Shown here in pieces: positions 62,784-64,000 of a stretch of DNA of 64,000 nt. The position numbers and the translations under genes are program-made. Source of the stretch: Neptunomonas japonica DSM 18939. Lineage in GTDB: Bacteria; Pseudomonadota; Gammaproteobacteria; Pseudomonadales; Balneatricaceae. The stretch covers positions 62,001-126,000 of the forward strand of contig NZ_AUGR01000010.1 in assembly GCF_000422765.1 (NCBI RefSeq), in the 5' to 3' direction. Position 1 is the stretch's first letter, and each line of letters opens with the position of its first letter. The notes under the pieces were generated by a model. That model saw only the letters and a program-made list of their open reading frames with translations. It had not been told where the DNA came from and did no database searches.

Positions 62784-64000
62784 ATGTTTTTTGAAAAATT
62801 CAAATCTGCATTAAAAAAATTATATTGGAAGTATAATAAACTCAGCAAAGGCACTGGCTTACTTAGACTAAATACTAAGCAACGTGACTTATCTTTAAAA
62901 CATCTTAGTTTTAATATTAAACGGCTTCAAAAAGGTGAGTCTTATAGGATTGTAGGGGTTGTTTTTGTAGAGGGGGTAGCTATAGAGAAAGCTGCTATAT
63001 TGTCGGTTTCCTTTTTTGACAAAAATGGAACTTTTATATCTATGGGGGAGAAGAGTATTGGTTTTAAACCATCCCCAAAGTACGGTAACTACAAGTATTT
63101 GCAAGGATCAGATGGTGGGGAGCCTTATGATATTATTATTCCAGTACCTGATTTATCAGTTCAATGTAAGATAAAAATAATCTCTAAAAGTGGCATTAAA
63201 TCTTTTTTAAAGCCCGGTGCATATATTGAGAAAATTGAGTTAAAACATAGAAGGGCACTCACTAAGTTAGTTTCTATTATTGATGAAAATGTCGTTTCTG
63301 GTAGTCCAATAAATATATCTACTATCTCATCTTTGTTAGAACCTGTCTTAAAGGATAAAGATAGAGGTTTTATCTTGGTCAAAAGTTTTGAGTATTATAT
63401 GACGACACGCCCAGAGGTTGCATGTTATCTGGGGTGGCTCGCTTGGAGAAGCACAAGAAATTCAGATATCCAGAAACTTGTTAGGTCCCAGTTAACCCAT
63501 CTTGGGAAAATGTTTGAAACAAAACAGTTTCTGGACGAAATTGAGGAGGTTATGGTTTTTCCTCCTAAACTAAGTTTATCTCGTCGAATAGGCGATGAAA
63601 TTGAGAAAATGGAAGAAGGCTTTGTATATGCTGCCACTGAAATGAACTTGGCATATGAACCTAATAAAGAAGTGCTGTATCTACTTCATAACTGTCTTCC
63701 ATATAATTCGGGAGGATATGCAACAAGAACTCATGGCTTGTTAAAAGGAATAGACGAGGTTAGCGATTTTAAGGTTCATGGCCTCTCTAGGCCAGGGTAT
63801 CCCACTGATCATAAAAAACATATTAGTTTTAAGTTACCAGTCGTAATACCAGACTCTGACTTAATTGATGGTATCTATTATTTTAGGTGTAATCAAAAAA
63901 TAAGAAAGTCGAGTCTGACGCTTTCAGAATATGTTGAATTCTTCTCAAAAGAAATTATTAATTTGGCGAAAAAACATAAAATTTCTATTATTCATGCCGC
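62784..64000 (+). CDS. Glycosyltransferase family 4-like protein (3' end outside the window)
   Basis: An open frame from the ATG at 62784 to the window edge (405 codons, no stop). Residues about 1-290 are of unknown type (YRIVGVVFVEGVAIEKAAIL; YYMTTRPEVACYLGWLAWRS). From about 293 a glycosyltransferase N-domain begins: LYLLHNCLPYNSGGYATRTH, GLSRPGYPTDHKKH, and IIHAA at the edge. The donor-binding domain would follow beyond 64000. AT-rich, like neighbouring polysaccharide genes. Probably adds a sugar to the capsule repeat. Confidence 0.8.
   Translation, partial: MFFEKFKSALKKLYWKYNKLSKGTGLLRLNTKQRDLSLKHLSFNIKRLQKGESYRIVGVVFVEGVAIEKAAILSVSFFDKNGTFISMGEKSIGFKPSPKYGNYKYLQGSDGGEPYDIIIPVPDLSVQCKIKIISKSGIKSFLKPGAYIEKIELKHRRALTKLVSIIDENVVSGSPINISTISSLLEPVLKDKDRGFILVKSFEYYMTTRPEVACYLGWLAWRSTRNSDIQKLVRSQLTHLGKMFETKQFLDEIEEVMVFPPKLSLSRRIGDEIEKMEEGFVYAATEMNLAYEPNKEVLYLLHNCLPYNSGGYATRTHGLLKGIDEVSDFKVHGLSRPGYPTDHKKHISFKLPVVIPDSDLIDGIYYFRCNQKIRKSSLTLSEYVEFFSKEIINLAKKHKISIIHA

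Noticed and set aside
1-64000. tRNA, rRNA, CRISPR, transposase, phage genes
   Set aside because: None recognised on either strand; no regular spaced direct repeats of CRISPR type were seen.

Overview
The window reads as a chromosome segment of a marine, halotolerant gammaproteobacterium, most likely Oceanospirillales-like (Neptuniibacter, Amphritea or Marinobacterium type). That placement is an inference from gene content: choline and betaine catabolism, a BCCT carrier, glycolate oxidase, TRAP uptake, and an ECF11/ChrR photo-oxidative stress regulon. No tRNA, rRNA, CRISPR array, insertion sequence or phage gene was seen.

Layout. (1) 0.07-8.9 kb: dimethylglycine catabolism (a DUF5943/V4R gene, dgcA, dgcB and a dedicated ETF pair), then a BCCT carrier. 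(2) 9.0-11.7 kb: a small unknown gene and an MFS transporter carrying a long tail of 15-residue helical repeats. (3) 11.7-28.9 kb: the ECF11 sigma factor/ChrR singlet-oxygen regulon in several operons. These are DUF2878-CHI-like-DUF3833-SDR-NTF2; cfa-DUF1365-FAD oxidoreductase; sigma-chrR-DUF523/DUF1722-phr-TIGR02450; folE-DUF393; and a renalase-like flavoprotein. I find four matches to TGATC(C/T)-N16-CGTA(A/T), plus one near match, in front of these operons. The regulon is interrupted at 14.6-17.5 kb by unrelated small genes: a PEP-CTERM-like protein, a frameshifted phosphatase and a hydratase. (4) 29.1-37.2 kb: yceH, then a TonB receptor, a YfiR-like protein, a hybrid histidine kinase and a REC-PAS-GGDEF-EAL protein, which look like one c-di-GMP signalling unit. 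(5) 37.3-41.1 kb: a three-gene coiled-coil/membrane module of unknown function. (6) 41.2-48.4 kb: glcDEF with an orphan TRAP binding protein, a divergent LysR regulator and a TauD-like dioxygenase. (7) 49.1-56.2 kb: betB-betA-choX-choW-choV with convergent betI and a BetI-type operator upstream of betB. (8) 56.5-64.0 kb: start of a capsule/exopolysaccharide locus (lipoprotein, Wza/KpsD-like exporter, KpsM/KpsT/KpsE-like proteins, WecC-like dehydrogenase, and a glycosyltransferase cut by the window edge).

How the genes work together. Choline taken up by ChoXWV is oxidised by BetA and BetB to glycine betaine. Dimethylglycine derived from betaine is demethylated by DgcAB, with electrons probably passing to the adjacent ETF. 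The first betaine demethylation step (gbcAB) is not in the window. The sigma/ChrR regulon combines membrane lipid modification (Cfa), DNA photorepair (Phr) and folate synthesis (FolE), which may supply the photolyase antenna cofactor.
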